From NCBI GenBank assembly GCA_023431185.1, contig JAEYXS010000063.1, positions 1-31,630 of the forward strand: 31,630 nt of DNA, read 5' to 3'. Position numbers and translations under genes: made by a program. This stretch comes from Verrucomicrobiota bacterium (GTDB lineage: Bacteria; Verrucomicrobiota; Verrucomicrobiia; Limisphaerales; JAEYXS01). Each line of letters starts with the position of its first letter. Position 1 is the first letter of the stretch. Positions 1 to 7,423 of this stretch are shown here, one piece after another. The notes below the pieces were generated by a model. That model was not told the origin of the DNA. It made no database searches and worked only from the letters and a program-made list of their open reading frames with translations.

Positions 1-550
1 GCTCCAGCTCCCGCCGCCCCGCCACACTGTCCTTCGGGATCGCCCACTCCCCCAGCAACCGGTCCACCCGCAGCCAGCCCGGCCGCTTCGACGGCACCCC
101 CACATACGCCGGCCAACTGCTCCAAGCATAACTCTTCAACGCCGCCTCCGGTTTCACCAACTTCGCCCGCACCGGGTTCAGATGCACATAATCACACACC
201 GTCTTCAGATACCCGTTCCCCGAGCCATCCACGATCAACGCCTTGTACCGCCCGCTGAACAGATGCCCGAACAGCTTGTGCCGCCGGTTAAATCTCCCCG
301 TATAAGTCCCCAGGAACCATTTCATCCCCGCCACCAGATTCCCCTGCGGCGTCTCCACCACCAGGTGAAAATGATTCCCCATCAGCACATACGCATGCAC
401 CTGCCACCCCGTCTTCGCGCACACCTCCGCCAGGCACCTCATAAAACACTCCCGGTCCACGTCATCCCGGAAGATCGGCTCCCGCCGGTCACCCCGGTTC
501 ATCACGTGATAGATCGCCCCCGGATACTCCACCCGCAACTTGCGCGCCAT
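1..550 (-). CDS. REP-associated tyrosine transposase (RAYT, Y1_Tnp/IS200-like), C-terminus cut by window edge
   Basis: The minus strand reads open from an ATG at 550 to the window edge, giving 183 residues without a stop. It starts MARKLRVEYPGAIYHVMNRG, a hallmark of the RAYT branch of Y1 (HUH) transposases. The HUH metal-binding motif is visible as H60-F-H62 in MGNHFHLVVETP. The region NGYLKTVCDYVHLNPVRAK (about 112-130) carries the candidate catalytic tyrosine, Y114 or Y121. Family members cut single-stranded DNA at REP hairpins and are usually single-copy domesticated genes rather than self-moving elements. The tandem hairpin repeats at 674-753 lie directly upstream of its start, the expected arrangement. 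The C-terminal part lies outside the window, so intactness cannot be judged. The family call is firm; activity is inference. Confidence 0.93.
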   Translation of the reverse strand, partial: MARKLRVEYPGAIYHVMNRGDRREPIFRDDVDRECFMRCLAEVCAKTGWQVHAYVLMGNHFHLVVETPQGNLVAGMKWFLGTYTGRFNRRHKLFGHLFSGRYKALIVDGSGNGYLKTVCDYVHLNPVRAKLVKPEAALKSYAWSSWPAYVGVPSKRPGWLRVDRLLGEWAIPKDSVAGRRELE

Positions 551-925
551 AGCAGTTCGTCCTCGCCCAGCTCAAAGACTCTCCACACCTTACGGAAAAA
601 CCCTCACTGGCCGGGAACACGGAACACCATCCCCCTCACCCCACCCTCCGTCAAGCGCAACCAAAACGATGTTCGATGTTTCTCCATAATTAGCCCGCCG
701 GTGCAACCGGCTTCGATGTTTCCCCATCATTAGCCTGCCCGTGCAACCGGCTTTTGCGCCTTCTGTGCCTTTTTGTGGCCATCTTCTCCCATGGGCCCAC
801 GGGTTTATCCCGCCCATCGCCATGCGCCGGGAAATCAATTCTCCCGGCACCTCACGTCCTGCCCTGCTTCCCTCGTCACCTTCTGCCCAGTTGCCACCCT
901 CTTCAAAAAATACTAAAACCTCCCC
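551..925. other. Intergenic region with tandem hairpin repeat and no convincing gene
   Basis: This gap separates the divergent RAYT gene and the exported HExxH protein. It holds the 40-bp tandem repeat listed separately and, downstream of it, a low-complexity phrase (CTTCTGTGCCTTTTTGTGGC, about 758-780). I saw no ORF with recognisable protein character and no promoter good enough to place. Both genes must be transcribed from this interval. Confidence 0.5.
674..753. repeat. Tandem 40-bp repeat (two units) carrying REP-like hairpins
   Basis: Units 674-713 and 714-753 are adjacent and nearly identical. Each begins CGATGTTTC and ends with a hairpin core, GCCGGTGCAACCGGCT at 697-712 and a one-base variant at 737-752. 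A 27-nt sub-element (686-712, 726-752) recurs at 25243-25269. The copies sit 136-202 nt upstream of the RAYT start codon, where REP sequences are expected for this transposase family. Confidence 0.8.
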
Positions 926-1915
926 ATGCACCGCCTGCTCTCCTTCACACTCACCCTCCTGACCTTGTGGGTTTGTCCGGCACCGGCGGCACCACTCAAT
1001 CTCGGCACCAACACCACCCTCGCCTTCGCCACCGTGGCCCAAGCCCACGAGATTCTCACCCGGCGCGATGATTTCGTCCGCGCCCTGAGCCCCTTCGACC
1101 GCGCCGTCCGCATGAAATCCGGCGAGGCTGTCTCCGAAGCCGACTTCCTCGCCTTCGTCGGCGAGCACAATCTCGAATGGACCGGCGCTGAAAAAGAGCA
1201 AGTGGCTGCCGCCCTGGAACCCTTGCAGGAAAAGTTCAAATCCCTGGCCCTGCCCTTTCCTCAAACCGTGCTCCTCATCAAGACCACCGGCATGGAAGAC
1301 AGCAACTCTCCCTACACCCGCTCCCATGCCATCATCCTGCCGCAAGCCACCATCGCCAAACCCGTAGATGCCCTCCGCAAAACTCTCGTCCACGAACTCT
1401 TCCACATCCTGTCCCGCGCCAATCCAGAACTCCGGGACCGCCTCTACGCCACCATCGGCTTCATCAAATGTGACGAAGCGGAATTCCCCGCCGAACTGAA
1501 GCCCGTAAAACTCACCAACCCGGATGCCCCCGCAAACACCCACTGCATCCTGCTCAAACACGCCGGCCAAGATGTCTGGGCCGTCCCCATCCTCTACTCC
1601 CACACCAACCGCTACGACACCACCACCAGCAGAAGCCTCTTCAGCTACCTCCAGCTCCGCCTCCTCGTGACTGATCGTGACCGAGCGAATCCCGACGCCA
1701 AACCATCCTTCACCAACAAGAACACCCGTCTGCTACGAGTGGAGGAAACCACCGGCTTCTTCGAGCAGATCGGCCAGAACACCAAATATATCATCCACCC
1801 CGAAGAGATCGTCGCCGATAACTTTGGGCTCCTCATCTCCGGAGGCAAAGCCGCCTCTCCGGAAGTCCTCAAGCGCATCGAAGACATCTTCAAAGCCAGA
1901 CCGCCGCAGAAGTAG
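926..1915 (+). CDS. Exported HExxH-motif protein, putative zinc metallopeptidase-like
   Basis: This 329-residue protein has an N-terminal signal peptide: a positive start MHRL, a hydrophobic run (LLSFTLTLLTLWVC), and a likely signal peptidase site after PAPAA. The motif LVHELFHILSR at residues 154-164 has the form HExxH (H156, E157, H160), typical of zincin metallopeptidases. I do not recognise the exact family, and the third zinc ligand is not obvious; acidic residues follow in the stretch FIKCDEAEFP. It is probably periplasmic or secreted. It stands alone on the plus strand, 375 bp from the divergent RAYT gene, and a dispersed hairpin repeat starts 35 nt after its stop. A long antisense reading frame covers it, but the signal peptide and motif make this strand the real one. 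Enzymatic activity is inference from the motif. Confidence 0.82.
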   Translation: MHRLLSFTLTLLTLWVCPAPAAPLNLGTNTTLAFATVAQAHEILTRRDDFVRALSPFDRAVRMKSGEAVSEADFLAFVGEHNLEWTGAEKEQVAAALEPLQEKFKSLALPFPQTVLLIKTTGMEDSNSPYTRSHAIILPQATIAKPVDALRKTLVHELFHILSRANPELRDRLYATIGFIKCDEAEFPAELKPVKLTNPDAPANTHCILLKHAGQDVWAVPILYSHTNRYDTTTSRSLFSYLQLRLLVTDRDRANPDAKPSFTNKNTRLLRVEETTGFFEQIGQNTKYIIHPEEIVADNFGLLISGGKAASPEVLKRIEDIFKARPPQK

Positions 1916-1950
1916 GCTGTCTGTCGCTGCGCCATTCTTAAGCAGGTGTC

Positions 1951-2005
1951 AAATGTTCTCCCTCTCCCCTTAACAGGGAGAGGGCTGGGGTGAGGGGTGA
2001 GAGCG
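1951..2005 (+). repeat. Dispersed 55-nt hairpin repeat, copy A
   Basis: A perfect 9-bp stem, CCCTCTCCC (1960-1968) with GGGAGAGGG (1976-1984), encloses a 7-nt loop and is followed by GCTGGGGTGAGGGGTGAGAG. Copy B at 18999-19053 is the same length and about 48/55 identical, with a compensatory change at the stem base next to the loop. No T-tract follows, so it is not a standard Rho-independent terminator. Similar CCCTCTCC/GGAGAGGG-CTGGGGTGAGG sequences are, to my knowledge, scattered through many bacterial genomes. Confidence 0.8.
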
Positions 2006-2128
2006 TCTACGACTCAATTGTGCAAAGGGCTGTACCGGATTTACCCATTGAACTGGAAAGGACTACATTCGGGCTTCGACATCGCCCATTGGCGCGCTAT
2101 GCTCCACCCAATCCCAGCATCATAGCCT

Positions 2129-3439
2129 ATGAGCACGCCCACCACCCGCCGTGATTTTCTCAAGACCGGCACCGCCCTCACCGCCACCGCTCTGGCCACC
2201 CCCTCGCTCAACGTCCTGGGCGCGAATGAAAAGATCGTCCTCGGCATCATCGGCCCCGGCGGCATGGGCTCCAATCTCCTCGGCTCCTTCGTCAACATGC
2301 CCGATGTCGACATCGCCTGGGTCTGCGATGTCGATACGAACCGCATGAACGTCGCGGCCAAAGGCGTTGAGAAATTCACCAACCGTCTGCCCAAGACCAC
2401 CCAAGACCTTCGCCGCATTTTGGAAGACAAAAGCGTCGATGCCGTCCTCATCGCCACGCCCGATCACTGGCACGCTCCCGCCACCATCCTTGCGTGCGAT
2501 GCCGGCAAACACGTTTACGTGGAGAAACCCGCCGCGCATAACATCCGCGAAGGCCGCCTCATGATCGAGACCGCCCGCCGCACCAATCGTATCGTGCAAG
2601 TCGGCACGCAGAGCCGCAGTGCCGAGCACGTGCAACGCGCCATCCAGCTCCTGCACGAAGGCGCCATCGGCGATATCATTTCCGCGAAAGTCTGGAACAG
2701 CCAGCTTCGCCGCAACATCGGCAAAGCCCAACCCACCACGCCACCTGCCAATCTGGACTACGACACCTGGATCGGCCCCGCTCCGATGCTTCCCTATCAG
2801 CCGAACTTCCTCCATGCCAATTGGCGTTGGTTCTTCAACTTCGGCACTGGCGACATGGGCAATGACGGCGTGCATGACATCGACATCGGCCGCTGGGGCC
2901 TCGGCGTCACCACGCATCCCAGCCGCATCTGCGCGCTCGGCGGCAAGTGGTTCTTCGATGACGACCAGCAATTCCCCGACACGCAAACCGTCCTCTTCGA
3001 ATATCACTTGCCTGCAGGCAAACGGAAGCAGCTCCTCTTCGAGCAACGCATCTGGTCCCCCTACGTGCAGGAAGGCCATGAGAACGGCAATGCCTGGTAC
3101 GGCACCAAAGGCATGCTCATCCTCGGCAAGGGCAAAGGCTGGGAACTCTACGGCCCGCGCAACGAACTGAAGGAAAAGATGGCCGCCACCACGCCGCTCG
3201 GCCCCAGCCATCACCGCAACTTCCTGGAATGCATCAAGAGCAGCAAACTCCCGAACGCCGACATCGAGATCGGCCACCTCTCCGCCAGCCTCTGTCACCT
3301 CGGCAACATCAGCGTCCGTGTCGCCCGTGAACTCCGCTTCGACCCCGCGAAAGAACAGATTCTCAACGACCCCGAGGCCAACGCCCTCACCCGCCGCCAA
3401 TACCGCGAAAACCACTGGGCCGTGCCCAAGGGCGTGTAA
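2129..3439 (+). CDS. Gfo/Idh/MocA-family oxidoreductase with Tat signal
   Basis: This is a 436-residue NAD(P)-dependent sugar dehydrogenase-type protein. The N-terminus (MSTPTTRRDFLKTGTALTAT) carries a twin-arginine RRDFLK motif, so it is probably exported folded by Tat. The Rossmann domain follows, with a GxGxxG-like GPGGMGSN near residue 48, and the family EKP motif lies in YVEKPAAHN. GNDGVHDIDIGRWG carries the catalytic-type histidine. Family members oxidise or reduce sugars, sugar acids or inositols; Tat-exported versions are abundant in Verrucomicrobiota and Planctomycetota, and their substrates are mostly unknown. The ATG at 2129 has no clear Shine-Dalgarno, but it begins the Tat signal exactly. 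glyQS follows after about 50 nt on the same strand, with no obvious shared function. The substrate cannot be told. Confidence 0.93.
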   Translation: MSTPTTRRDFLKTGTALTATALATPSLNVLGANEKIVLGIIGPGGMGSNLLGSFVNMPDVDIAWVCDVDTNRMNVAAKGVEKFTNRLPKTTQDLRRILEDKSVDAVLIATPDHWHAPATILACDAGKHVYVEKPAAHNIREGRLMIETARRTNRIVQVGTQSRSAEHVQRAIQLLHEGAIGDIISAKVWNSQLRRNIGKAQPTTPPANLDYDTWIGPAPMLPYQPNFLHANWRWFFNFGTGDMGNDGVHDIDIGRWGLGVTTHPSRICALGGKWFFDDDQQFPDTQTVLFEYHLPAGKRKQLLFEQRIWSPYVQEGHENGNAWYGTKGMLILGKGKGWELYGPRNELKEKMAATTPLGPSHHRNFLECIKSSKLPNADIEIGHLSASLCHLGNISVRVARELRFDPAKEQILNDPEANALTRRQYRENHWAVPKGV

Positions 3440-3493
3440 GTTCTCTGCAACACCTTGACTTCTCGGCGGCGTTTTCAAACACTGCCCGTTCCT

Positions 3494-5290
3494 ATGGCCG
3501 AGCCAAAAGAGAATGTTTTGATGGAAAAGATCGTGTCGCTGTGCAAGCGGCGCGGGTTTGTGTTTCAATCGTCCGAGATCTACGGGGGTATCCAAGGTTT
3601 TTGGGATTACGGTCCGCTGGGCGCGGAGCTGAAGCGCAATGTGAAAGACCTCTGGTGGCGCAGCATAGTCCACCAGCGCGATGACGTCGCGGGTCTGGAA
3701 GCGACCATCATCATGGCCCCGCAGATCTGGCGTGCGTCCGGTCACGTGGACACGTTCAGCGATCCGATGTGCGATTGCTTGCTCACGAAGAAGCGTTTCC
3801 GCGCGGACCAAGTGGATGAACTGAGCGGCACGGCCTATCATTACACGGGCGCGAAGGACACGGTTTCCGGCAAGGAAAGCAACGAGCCCTACTCCGTGCT
3901 GCTCGCTCCGGGCAAGCCGCCGGAAAGCGCGCGCAAGACGGCCACGCTATTTTATCAGCAACGCGGCCTGCAAAACATCGAACTGCTCGGTGAGAACACT
4001 GAGAAGCTTGAGAAGACGACGCGTTATAATCCGGAGAACGGTGGTCTGCTCACACCGCCGGTGCCGTTCAACTTGATGTTCAAGACCTACGTCGGCCCGA
4101 CGGCGACGGAGGCCGATGTCGCTTATCTGCGTCCCGAGACGGCGCAGGCGATCTTCGCGCAGTTCAAGAATGTGCTGGAGACGTCACGTCAACAAGTGCC
4201 GTTCGGTATCGCGCAGGTCGGCAAGGCGTTCCGTAATGAGGTGACGCCGCGTAACTTCACTTTCCGCTCGCGTGAGTTCGAGCAGATGGAATTGGAGTTT
4301 TTCATCAAGCCTGACGAAGCCATCGAAGCGATCCACGGCAGCGTGGCGAAGCCGACGGGGCCGGGGCATCCGGGTGAGCCGCAGCCGAATTGGGGCTGGC
4401 AGATATGGCATCAATATTGGGTGGAAGAGCGCGTGCGGTTCTATGAAGGCATCGGTCTTTCCCGTGAGACGTTGGGCTTCCATATCCAGACGCCGGAAGA
4501 GCTGGCGCATTATGCGCGGGCGACGACGGACATCCTGTTCAAGTTCCCCTTCAGCAAGGTGGATGAGAACGGGGTGATGAAGGGTGAAGAGCTCGAAGGT
4601 ATCGCGGCACGTAGCGACTTCGACCTCTCGCAGCATCAGCGTTTCTCCGGCAAGAGCATGGGCGTGTTCGACGAAGAGTTGCGCACGGCCTGGGGCAAGC
4701 TGGATGACGCGAAGAAGGCGGACATCTCCAAGCGTTATTACGAAGCGCGCCTGAAATACATGGTGAAGACGGGCGTGCCGCAGGAGAAGGCGGAGAAGGA
4801 AGCGAAGGAAAACGCCGAAGGTCTGGCGAAGGGACAATACATCCCGCACGTCATCGAGCCGTCTGCGGGTGTGGATCGCCTCATCCTCGGCCTCATCACG
4901 AACGCGTATAGCGAAGTGACCTCGACCGATGAGAAGGGCAAGAGCGAGACGCGCGTGATCATGAAGTTTCATCCGCGCGTCGCGCCTTACAAGGTGGGCG
5001 TGTTCCCGCTGCTCAAGAACAAGCCGGAGCTGGTCGCGAAGGCGAAGGAAGTGTTCAACCTGTTGCGTCCGCATGCGCTGGCGTTCTATGACGAGGCGGG
5101 TGCGATCGGGCGCCGTTATGCGCGTCAAGATGAGGCGGGAACGCCCTTCTGCGTGACCATTGACTTCGATACGCTGGGTGAGAAGCCGGAGCTGCTGAAC
5201 ACGGTGACGGTGCGGCATCGCGATGACGGCAAGCAGGAGCGCATGCCGATCAGCGAGCTGCTCGGGTGGTTGTTGCCGAAGGTGCGATAA
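3494..5290 (+). CDS. glyQS: Glycine--tRNA ligase, alpha2 (single-chain) type
   Basis: This class II aminoacyl-tRNA synthetase charges tRNA-Gly in the cytoplasm. Recognisable parts in order are the N-terminal CKRRGFVFQSSEIYGG and GFWDYGPLGAELK, motif 2 (FRNEVTPRNFTFRSREFEQ, about residues 240-260), motif 3 (EPSAGVDRLILGL, about 455-467), and a C-terminal anticodon-binding domain starting at FHPRVAPYKVGV. At 598 residues it is slightly longer than many bacterial alpha2 enzymes; part of the excess lies in a loop around 60-220, which includes SGKESNEPYSV. The frame extends upstream to a TTG at 3455, but the ATG at 3494 (MAEPKENVLMEKIV) fits the family start better. A strong Rho-independent terminator follows 29 nt after the stop. 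This is the eukaryote/archaeal-like alpha2 form, not the alpha2beta2 GlyQ/GlyS form. Confidence 0.97.
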   Translation: MAEPKENVLMEKIVSLCKRRGFVFQSSEIYGGIQGFWDYGPLGAELKRNVKDLWWRSIVHQRDDVAGLEATIIMAPQIWRASGHVDTFSDPMCDCLLTKKRFRADQVDELSGTAYHYTGAKDTVSGKESNEPYSVLLAPGKPPESARKTATLFYQQRGLQNIELLGENTEKLEKTTRYNPENGGLLTPPVPFNLMFKTYVGPTATEADVAYLRPETAQAIFAQFKNVLETSRQQVPFGIAQVGKAFRNEVTPRNFTFRSREFEQMELEFFIKPDEAIEAIHGSVAKPTGPGHPGEPQPNWGWQIWHQYWVEERVRFYEGIGLSRETLGFHIQTPEELAHYARATTDILFKFPFSKVDENGVMKGEELEGIAARSDFDLSQHQRFSGKSMGVFDEELRTAWGKLDDAKKADISKRYYEARLKYMVKTGVPQEKAEKEAKENAEGLAKGQYIPHVIEPSAGVDRLILGLITNAYSEVTSTDEKGKSETRVIMKFHPRVAPYKVGVFPLLKNKPELVAKAKEVFNLLRPHALAFYDEAGAIGRRYARQDEAGTPFCVTIDFDTLGEKPELLNTVTVRHRDDGKQERMPISELLGWLLPKVR

Positions 5291-5318
5291 GCAAATCACT
5301 GAATATCACGGACCGCTC

Positions 5319-5350
5319 AACGGCGATTGCTCTGGCAATCGCCGTTTTTG
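5319..5350 (+). terminator. Rho-independent terminator of glyQS
   Basis: A perfect 12-bp stem, AACGGCGATTGC (5319-5330) with GCAATCGCCGTT (5335-5346), closes a TCTG loop and runs into TTTTTGC. It lies 29 nt after the glycyl-tRNA synthetase stop codon. Confidence 0.93.
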
Positions 5351-5463
5351 CTTAATGAGTTGACGATAATCTCGCTGACAGCAGGCGGAAACCCGCTAAG
5401 GTTCCGGGTGCGGCCAGCAATGAACGCGGCCTGGAAAATCAGTTGGCAAAAAGCCTGAGGAAC

Positions 5464-5961
5464 ATGGCCGGAGATGAAAAAGACAATTTGGGTGAGGTTC
5501 TGCCACCGGTTGCCCCGCGAAGAAGCCATCGGCGGAGGCGGCGTGACCATTCACCGGCAGATCCGGCTTTCCCTGCGGGCAAGGAAAAGCGCCGGCTGTC
5601 CTGGGAAGTGAAGGATACCTTCCTGATCCTCCTTGCGCTGGCGTTGGCCTGTTTCCTGCCGCTGGCCATCAAGAAGCTTTTCACCCTGATCGTCCTGCAC
5701 GCCATGAAAGTGGAGCAGGCGCCTTTCGGGCTCAATCTTTTGAGCACACTGGGCGGCCTCATCATCGCCATCGTGATCTTCGTCATCCTCTGCTACGCGA
5801 CCCGCAAGCACCATTATGCCGTGGCCATCACCATCATGGGGGCCATGCTGGCCTTCATACTGGTCAGTTACCCGGCGGCGGACTGGCTGGCGCGGTGGAA
5901 TGAGGAGCAGATCAAAGCCAAGAACAGCACCCTATCAGCGCCAACCAGACAGGGGCGCTAG
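5464..5961 (+). CDS. Small membrane protein with three predicted helices, unknown function
   Basis: I do not recognise this 165-residue protein. An N-terminal cytoplasmic-looking arm is very basic (residues 19-29, including RRSHRRRRRDH). Three hydrophobic segments follow, at about 52-70 (FLILLALALACFLPLAI), 92-112 (LLSTLGGLIIAIVIFVILCY) and 118-136 (YAVAITIMGAMLAFILVSY). The tail is short and charged (NEEQIKAKNS). The ATG at 5464 has GAGGA just upstream, although only about 2 nt away; a TTG seven codons earlier is the alternative start. It lies after the glyQS terminator, so it probably has its own promoter. A long palindrome begins within two bases of its stop codon. Confidence 0.7.
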   Translation: MAGDEKDNLGEVLPPVAPRRSHRRRRRDHSPADPAFPAGKEKRRLSWEVKDTFLILLALALACFLPLAIKKLFTLIVLHAMKVEQAPFGLNLLSTLGGLIIAIVIFVILCYATRKHHYAVAITIMGAMLAFILVSYPAADWLARWNEEQIKAKNSTLSAPTRQGR

Positions 5962-5962
5962 G

Positions 5963-6134
5963 GCGTTTTAAAAAATAATGTGGCCGATTGGAGCGAGGAT
6001 TTTTGGGTGGTGGCGAGGCTTTGGCGAAGGAGCAGGTTCCAAAGACCCTGTGACTGAGCCGAAACGACGCCACCACCCAAAAAGACCGCTCGCTTCGCTC
6101 CCCGCACAATCGGCTACAGTATTTTTAAAACCGC
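5963..6134. repeat. Long imperfect palindrome (about 170 bp)
   Basis: Two arms flank a structured centre. The inner arms are a perfect 16-bp match, TTTTTGGGTGGTGGCG (6000-6015) with CGCCACCACCCAAAAA (6068-6083). The middle arms are GTGGCCGATTG (5980-5990) with CAATCGGCTAC (6107-6117). The outer arms are GCGTTTTAAAAAATA (5963-5977) with TATTTTTAAAACCGC (6120-6134). The centre contains a further small stem, CTTTGG with CCAAAG. It fills most of the gap between two convergent genes. It may act as a bidirectional terminator, a dispersed repeat or a small mobile (MITE-like) element. Confidence 0.8.
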
Positions 6135-6159
6135 TCTAAGCCTGGGTGCGCCTGGCTAA

Positions 6160-7032
6160 TCAGAGATCCAGCACTTTGTCCATCCGCTTGGCGACATCGG
6201 TGAGATAGGCCCAATCCCCACCGGCTACCTCAGCAGCGGCCCAGCCGGTGAAGTTGATCTTCGCAAGTTCGGTGCGGACGGCGGGCCAGTTGATGCTCCC
6301 CTCGCCCAGCGGCACATCGAAGCCTTTGGCCATGCCTTCGTTCATCGCCTTCTTCAGATCGTACTCCTTCACATCCAGCTTCTGGGAACGCTTGCCCAAA
6401 ACTTGCGCCCAATGCTCAGGCACGCCCCAGCGCACCATGTTGCCGATGTCGAAATGCACCTGCACCCACGGGCTGTTTATCTCATCGATGAAGCGTACCA
6501 TATCAAAAGGGCTGATGAGGAAGGTGGCCCAGACATTCTCGACCAGCAGCTTGATGCCCTGCTTGGCTGCATGGGGTGCGGCGGCCTTGAGCTGGTCACG
6601 CGCCCGGTCCCACTGCGGCTGGATGGGCTGCTTCGTATCGTAACGCGCCACGACGAGCATGGAATCGCCCCCGAGCTTTTTCGTGAGATCGATGCCCGGT
6701 TCCAAGTTCTCCGTACGCGCGCCCACAGTGCCATCGATGATGAGCCCCGTTTCCTTGCTCGCGGCAATCCAAGCATCGACGGCGTCATCCGGCACATGGC
6801 TCAAGCTGGGTTCCACGCCGTCGTAACCACATTCCTTGAGTTTCCGAAAAACCTCTTTCACTGGCAGATTCTTTGCCTCACGAACCATGCCCCACTTGAG
6901 GGACTTGCGGATCTTGCCGGTGAACTGGCCGGCCTGGGTGAACGAGGGCGTGGCGAGAGCCCCCGCACCAACGGCAAGGCTGGCAGTCTGAAGGAAAGTG
7001 CGGCGGGTAAGGGCGGTCGTTTTCATGGGCAT
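6160..7032 (-). CDS. Tat-exported sugar phosphate isomerase/epimerase-like TIM barrel
   Basis: This 290-residue protein belongs to the xylose isomerase-like (AP endonuclease 2) TIM-barrel superfamily. The N-terminus MPMKTTALTRRTFLQTASLA is a twin-arginine signal (RRTFLQ), followed by a hydrophobic stretch and a likely cleavage site before GQFTGKIRKS. Metal-ligand positions typical of the fold are visible: GVEPSLSH, KLLVENVW, VHFDIGNM and GWAAAEVAGG at successive barrel strands. It resembles hydroxypyruvate isomerase-like proteins, but the substrate is not clear. A second ATG two codons in (MKTT) is an equally good start. It converges with the membrane-protein gene across the long palindrome. 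Together with the Gfo/Idh/MocA protein it suggests periplasmic sugar processing, but the two are not in one operon. Confidence 0.9.
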   Translation of the reverse strand: MPMKTTALTRRTFLQTASLAVGAGALATPSFTQAGQFTGKIRKSLKWGMVREAKNLPVKEVFRKLKECGYDGVEPSLSHVPDDAVDAWIAASKETGLIIDGTVGARTENLEPGIDLTKKLGGDSMLVVARYDTKQPIQPQWDRARDQLKAAAPHAAKQGIKLLVENVWATFLISPFDMVRFIDEINSPWVQVHFDIGNMVRWGVPEHWAQVLGKRSQKLDVKEYDLKKAMNEGMAKGFDVPLGEGSINWPAVRTELAKINFTGWAAAEVAGGDWAYLTDVAKRMDKVLDL

Positions 7033-7423
7033 GGGGGCATTCTGCCTGGCTTAAGAGGATTTGACAATCTTGCGTAACGCTACGGCGAGCACCGTAAGTG
7101 AGACAGTGGCCGTGCAGTGTCCCGAATCAGCACAACCACTACTGCAAGAGTGTTAATGCAGGAGTAAGAAACGCTCTCAAAACTGAAGAATTCACAAGGA
7201 AAACCGCCGCTCTCGGCTTTTGACCAAATGGAATCAGGGCCATCAGGCTGGACGGATACCGCCATAGCACTCGGCTTGGTGAATATTTTCAGGAGATGTT
7301 TTTGCGCCGGGAGCAGACACGCCCCGGCTGGCAAGCCTTGTGCTAAATGACCAATTCAGGCGTGGCTGTCCCAAATCGGTGGCAACAAGACAGGACAGCC
7401 CCCGGGAACGAGTTAAAATTCCT
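7033..7423. other. Intergenic region between divergent isomerase and PilX-like genes
   Basis: The gap of about 390 bp must contain the promoters of both divergent genes. Two small inverted repeats are visible near the pilus gene: GGCT-GGCA-AGCC at 7326-7337, and GGCTGTCC (7364-7371) with GGACAGCC (7393-7400), the latter starting 60 nt before the ATG. The plus-strand frame reads open back to 7340, but that segment lacks protein character. I saw no recognisable riboswitch. Confidence 0.45.

Noticed and set aside
590..1603. A 337-codon antisense frame over the HExxH gene
   Set aside because: The sense strand has a signal peptide and a metal-binding motif; the antisense translation is rich in Gly and Glu and looks like a shadow.
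2120..3841. A 573-codon antisense frame over the Gfo/Idh/MocA gene and the start of glyQS
   Set aside because: Same cause. It crosses two unrelated sense genes and has no domain of its own.
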